From CADEDV01 sp964596345 (GTDB lineage: Bacteria; Bacteroidota; Bacteroidia; Chitinophagales; Chitinophagaceae): a stretch of 64,000 bases of DNA. The stretch spans positions 62,001-126,000 of the forward strand of contig CAZQSZ010000008.1 of assembly GCA_964596345.1 (NCBI GenBank), written 5' to 3'. Position numbers and translations under genes: made by a program. Positions 61,291 to 64,000 of the stretch are shown one piece after another; position 1 is the stretch's first letter; each line of letters starts with the position of its first letter. Under the pieces are notes generated by a model that was not told where the DNA came from, searched no databases, and was given only the letters and a program-made list of their open reading frames with translations.

Positions 61291-63366
61291 TCAGTTCTTT
61301 TTTGCCACCATCGTTAATATTGTAGCCACCCCCACCACCGGTTCTTCTGTTCCGTCCAGCATTTCCACCAGCCATTTCACAATACCCTTATCAATATCAT
61401 CTCCACGTTTCATATCCTCCGGCTTCTCCACGACTCTTTTATCGTTGGGTAATTTCTCTTTGCAGGTAAACCGGATCTGTATTTCCGCACCGGGATAAAC
61501 CGGTTTGGTGAAACGCAATTCATCAATGCCGTAATTCAGCAACACCGGGTTCTTTGCATAACTGTCCACAAACAAACCGGCTGCAATACTCATGATCAAA
61601 TAGCCATGTGCCACCTGTTGTTCAAACATAGTACCGTTAAAATCGGTTGTTTTGATATGGGCATAAAAATGATCCCCGCTCAGGTCGGCGAACCGGTCGA
61701 TGTCTTCGCTGGTAATAATTCGTTTGTCTGTCAGCAACTGATCACCCACCTGCAGTTCTTCAAAATATTTTTGAAACGGGTGTTTACCGGGATCTTTTCC
61801 TTTGGCATTAGGCTGGTAAACATTCGTAATACCGGTGATCATCGTGGGGGATCCCTGCAGGGCTGTTCGTTGTAAATAATGTTTTACACCGCGGATACCA
61901 CCCATTTCTTCACCACCACCGGCACGGCCCGGACCACCATGCACTAATAAGGGCAGCGGTGAACCATGCCCGGTACTTTCTTTGGCACATTCATTATTCA
62001 ATACTAAAATTCTTCCATGATGCGTAGCCGCACCGATCACATAATGCCGGGCTATTTTTTCATCCGCTGTTACAATCGTTGTCACCAATGATCCTTTACC
62101 CAGTTTGCTCAATACAATCGCATCATCAGCATTTTTATAAGGCATAATGGTACTCACCGGGCCGAAAGCTTCCACTTCATGCACTTCTTTTGTTGCAAAA
62201 GGCTGATCATTCATTAATAAAACCGGCGATATAAATGCACCTTTGCCTGCATCCGCATCAATCACTTCCACGCTATCCAATGAACCATACACGATCTGTG
62301 AAGAGGCTAACAATTTTTGCACCTGTGCTTTCACTTCCTTTCGCTGTGTTTCACCGGCCAGGCTTCCCATTCTTACTTTCTCGTTCAGCGGGTTGCCAAT
62401 GGTTGTTTGTGAAAGGGCTGCAGCAATCGCTTTCCACATATCTTCTATTTTATTGTCGGGCACAAATATGCGGCGGATACCTGTGCAGCGCTGACCGGCT
62501 TTCAGAGTCATTTCCCGGCGCACTTCTTTTACAAATACCTCCCATTCCGGCATACCCGGTTGCACATCATTTCCCAGCACAATACAGTTCAGGCTGTCTG
62601 CCTCCATCGTGAAAGGAACATTATTAGCTAAAATATTTTTATTGGATTTTAGTAACAGCCCGGTGGAGGCAGAACCGGTGAAGGTCACCACATCCTGCGA
62701 ACTAACATGATCCAATATATCGCCTGCAGAACCACAGATCAGTTGCAAAGCACCTTCAGGTAAAATATTGGAGGCAATGATCTCTTTTACCACTGCTTCT
62801 GTTAAGTAAGAAGTGACCGTTGCGGGCTTTACGATAGCAGGCATGCCTGCGAGCAAGTTCACCGCTATCTTTTCCAACATGCCCCACACCGGAAAATTAA
62901 AGGCATTGATATGTACTGCCACTCCTTCTTTCGGTGTCAGGATATGCGTACCCATGAAGGTATTTTGCTTGCTGAGGTTATGGCTCTCCCCATCGATACA
63001 AAATACTTCATCCGGGAATTTGCGGCGGAGCGATGCATTGGCAAATAAATTACCGATACCGCCTTCTATATCCACCCAGCTGTCGGCTTTGGTAGCCCCG
63101 GTCTGGTAGCTGATGGCATAAAATTTATCCAGGTGATTTCTCAACTGCAGGGCCAGGGCTTTAAGCATATTACCCCGCTGGTGAAAGGTCATTTTACGAA
63201 GTGCGGGATTACCCACTGTTCTGCCATATTCCAGCATCGCTTTAAAATCGATACCCTTCGAGCTGGCGGTGGCTATGGGTTCTCCTGTCACCGCATTAAA
63301 GAGAAGCTGCCCGTCCCCTTCCCCATTCACCCATTGACCATTAGTGTAGTTCTGTAATTTATTCAT
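61291..63366 (-). CDS. paaZ: Bifunctional oxepin-CoA hydrolase / semialdehyde dehydrogenase PaaZ
   Basis: 691 aa from ATG at 63366. The N-terminal ALDH domain (about 1-525) has FNFPVWGMLEKIAVNLLAGMP, FTGSAS, and the catalytic Cys in KAGQRCTGIRRIFV. The C-terminal MaoC-like hot-dog hydratase (about 540-690) has EDIDRFADLSGDHFYAHI and FEQQVAHGYLIMSIAAGLF with the catalytic Asp/His. It opens the oxepin-CoA ring and oxidises the aldehyde formed. Both active sites look complete. It forms an operon with the enoyl-CoA hydratase gene, ~42 kb from the other paa genes. Confidence 0.97.
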   Translation of the reverse strand: MNKLQNYTNGQWVNGEGDGQLLFNAVTGEPIATASSKGIDFKAMLEYGRTVGNPALRKMTFHQRGNMLKALALQLRNHLDKFYAISYQTGATKADSWVDIEGGIGNLFANASLRRKFPDEVFCIDGESHNLSKQNTFMGTHILTPKEGVAVHINAFNFPVWGMLEKIAVNLLAGMPAIVKPATVTSYLTEAVVKEIIASNILPEGALQLICGSAGDILDHVSSQDVVTFTGSASTGLLLKSNKNILANNVPFTMEADSLNCIVLGNDVQPGMPEWEVFVKEVRREMTLKAGQRCTGIRRIFVPDNKIEDMWKAIAAALSQTTIGNPLNEKVRMGSLAGETQRKEVKAQVQKLLASSQIVYGSLDSVEVIDADAGKGAFISPVLLMNDQPFATKEVHEVEAFGPVSTIMPYKNADDAIVLSKLGKGSLVTTIVTADEKIARHYVIGAATHHGRILVLNNECAKESTGHGSPLPLLVHGGPGRAGGGEEMGGIRGVKHYLQRTALQGSPTMITGITNVYQPNAKGKDPGKHPFQKYFEELQVGDQLLTDKRIITSEDIDRFADLSGDHFYAHIKTTDFNGTMFEQQVAHGYLIMSIAAGLFVDSYAKNPVLLNYGIDELRFTKPVYPGAEIQIRFTCKEKLPNDKRVVEKPEDMKRGDDIDKGIVKWLVEMLDGTEEPVVGVATILTMVAKKN

Positions 63367-63488
63367 CGTTGCAAGCATCTTTTAGCTATGACGAAATTAC
63401 CCGAAAAACAAAAAGAACCGGTCAAATGATTTTAATCATGGTAAAAAATGCGGGGCCGTTTTACTTTGGCCGCTAAAACATACTTTTT

Positions 63489-63878
63489 ATGAAAAAGATT
63501 GCCAGCCTGCTCCTTATTTTATTAGGGCTTACTGTTGCTGTTTCAGCCCAAGCCAAATGGAAAGAACTCAGCGATTTCCATGATATCATGAGTGCCGCCT
63601 TCCATCCTGCTGAAGAAGGTAAACTGGATCCCATTAAAACCCGCAGCCAGGAAATGATCGACAAAGCGGTAGCCTGGAAAATGTCCACTGCCCCGGAAGG
63701 TTTTAATAAGGCAGCCATTAAAGGCCAATTAAAGAAACTGGTAAAAGGCAGTAAAGAATTACAAAAGCTGATCAAAAGCAATGGAACTGATAAACAGATC
63801 ACCGAAAAATTAACAGCCTTGCATGATCTGTTTCATGAAATGACGGAAAAATGCAGCGGGGAAGACCATAAACAGTGA
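63489..63878 (+). CDS. Small secreted helical protein, unknown function
   Basis: 129 aa. Signal peptide 1-20 (GLTVAVSAQ). The mature part is helical and Lys/Glu-rich: ELSDFHDIMSAAFHPAEEGKL, RSQEMIDKAVAWKMS, IKGQLKKLVKGSKELQKLI, LHDLFHEMTEKCSGEDH. The spaced His/Met residues (HDIM, HDLFHEM) are reminiscent of periplasmic metal-binding helical proteins, but no family is assigned. It is divergent from paaZ and followed by another exported protein gene. Confidence 0.75.
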   Translation: MKKIASLLLILLGLTVAVSAQAKWKELSDFHDIMSAAFHPAEEGKLDPIKTRSQEMIDKAVAWKMSTAPEGFNKAAIKGQLKKLVKGSKELQKLIKSNGTDKQITEKLTALHDLFHEMTEKCSGEDHKQ

Positions 63879-63929
63879 TAAATTTGCAGTCTTATTTTAT
63901 CATTCAGGAATTTTAAACACAAATACTAC

Positions 63930-64000
63930 ATGAAAAAACTGATCCTGCTGTTAGCAAGTGCATTCGTATTGTTCGCCTGTAATAACGACGATAAACATAA
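63930..64000 (+). CDS. Lipoprotein, 3' end outside the window
   Basis: Only the first 23 codons are present: MKKLILLLASAFVLFACNND, a clear lipoprotein signal with lipobox LFAC. It starts 51 bases after the small secreted protein gene and is probably co-transcribed. Nothing can be said about the mature part. Confidence 0.7.
   Translation, partial: MKKLILLLASAFVLFACNNDDKH

Noticed and set aside
63426..63439. ATGATT-TT-AATCAT inverted repeat between paaZ and the next gene
   Set aside because: Short and AT-rich, with no matching copy in front of the other paa units, so it is not called an operator.
1..64000. CRISPR arrays, rRNA, tRNA genes, insertion sequences
   Set aside because: No spaced direct repeats, no tRNA cloverleaf or CCA-ended segment, no rRNA-like stretch and no transposase ORF were seen. 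The S23 protein gene lies outside any 23S rRNA gene.

Overview
The window looks like a chromosomal segment of an aerobic Bacteroidota, most likely a Chitinophagaceae-like soil or freshwater heterotroph. The reasons are: several secreted proteins with type IX secretion (T9SS) C-terminal sorting domains, an S46 dipeptidyl-peptidase, SusD-free but carbohydrate-active loci (GH13, GH18), LytTR/LytS and OmpR two-component pairs, a bestrophin, fasciclin lipoproteins, almost no Shine-Dalgarno signals, and promoter-like TAnnTTTG (-7) boxes close to start codons. The species cannot be named from sequence alone.

Layout. 1-4.6 kb: carbohydrate regulation (a LacI regulator cut by the window edge and a degenerate Nudix-type regulator) beside a T9SS-exported GH13 amylase. 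4.8-10.5 kb: ligA, a DUF2461 protein, asd with what looks like a complete ribosome-mediated attenuator, and a lamin-tail-domain secreted protein. 10.6-18.9 kb: a PfkB kinase, then a TetR regulator and the phenylacetate catabolic genes paaE-A-B-C-D, and (after a reversed lipoprotein gene) paaG-I-Y. 19-31.4 kb: two T9SS cargo proteins, a DUF6970 lipoprotein, obgE, a membrane patatin, a Cys-rich mini-protein, a GH18 chitinase-like lipoprotein, an S46 peptidase, a lipoprotein-type signal peptidase and an outer-membrane-like protein. 31.4-32.5 kb: an enolase-superfamily epimerase.

32.6-35.3 kb is an AT-rich accessory island. It carries a retron-like locus: a predicted msr-msd RNA with a long a1/a2 terminal helix, a small helical protein, an XRE helix-turn-helix protein and a retron-type reverse transcriptase (YVDD, NAxxH and VTG motifs), followed by an orphan lipoprotein.

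35.4-49.9 kb is housekeeping and signalling: rhodanese, bestrophin, universal stress protein, two two-component systems, a DNA glycosylase, a double-FAS1 lipoprotein, cysS, an EEP hydrolase, two rhomboids (one apparently without its catalytic serine), and rlmD carrying an in-frame palindromic-repeat insertion. 50-64 kb: a TlpA-like thioredoxin, a SurA/PpiC foldase, an S23 four-helix gene bounded by inverted repeats, metF, lptB with an unusual C-terminal extension, a DUF2490 protein, a GH3-family enzyme, fabG, a second AlkA-like glycosylase, and a second phenylacetate locus (an enoyl-CoA hydratase and paaZ).

Together the two paa loci supply the epoxidase (PaaABCDE), isomerase (PaaG), ring-opening/aldehyde dehydrogenase (PaaZ), a hydratase and the thioesterase/PaaY safety functions. 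The ligase PaaK and the PaaH/PaaJ steps are not in this window. The observations most worth a second look are the asd attenuator and the retron locus with its candidate RNA and palindromic operator.
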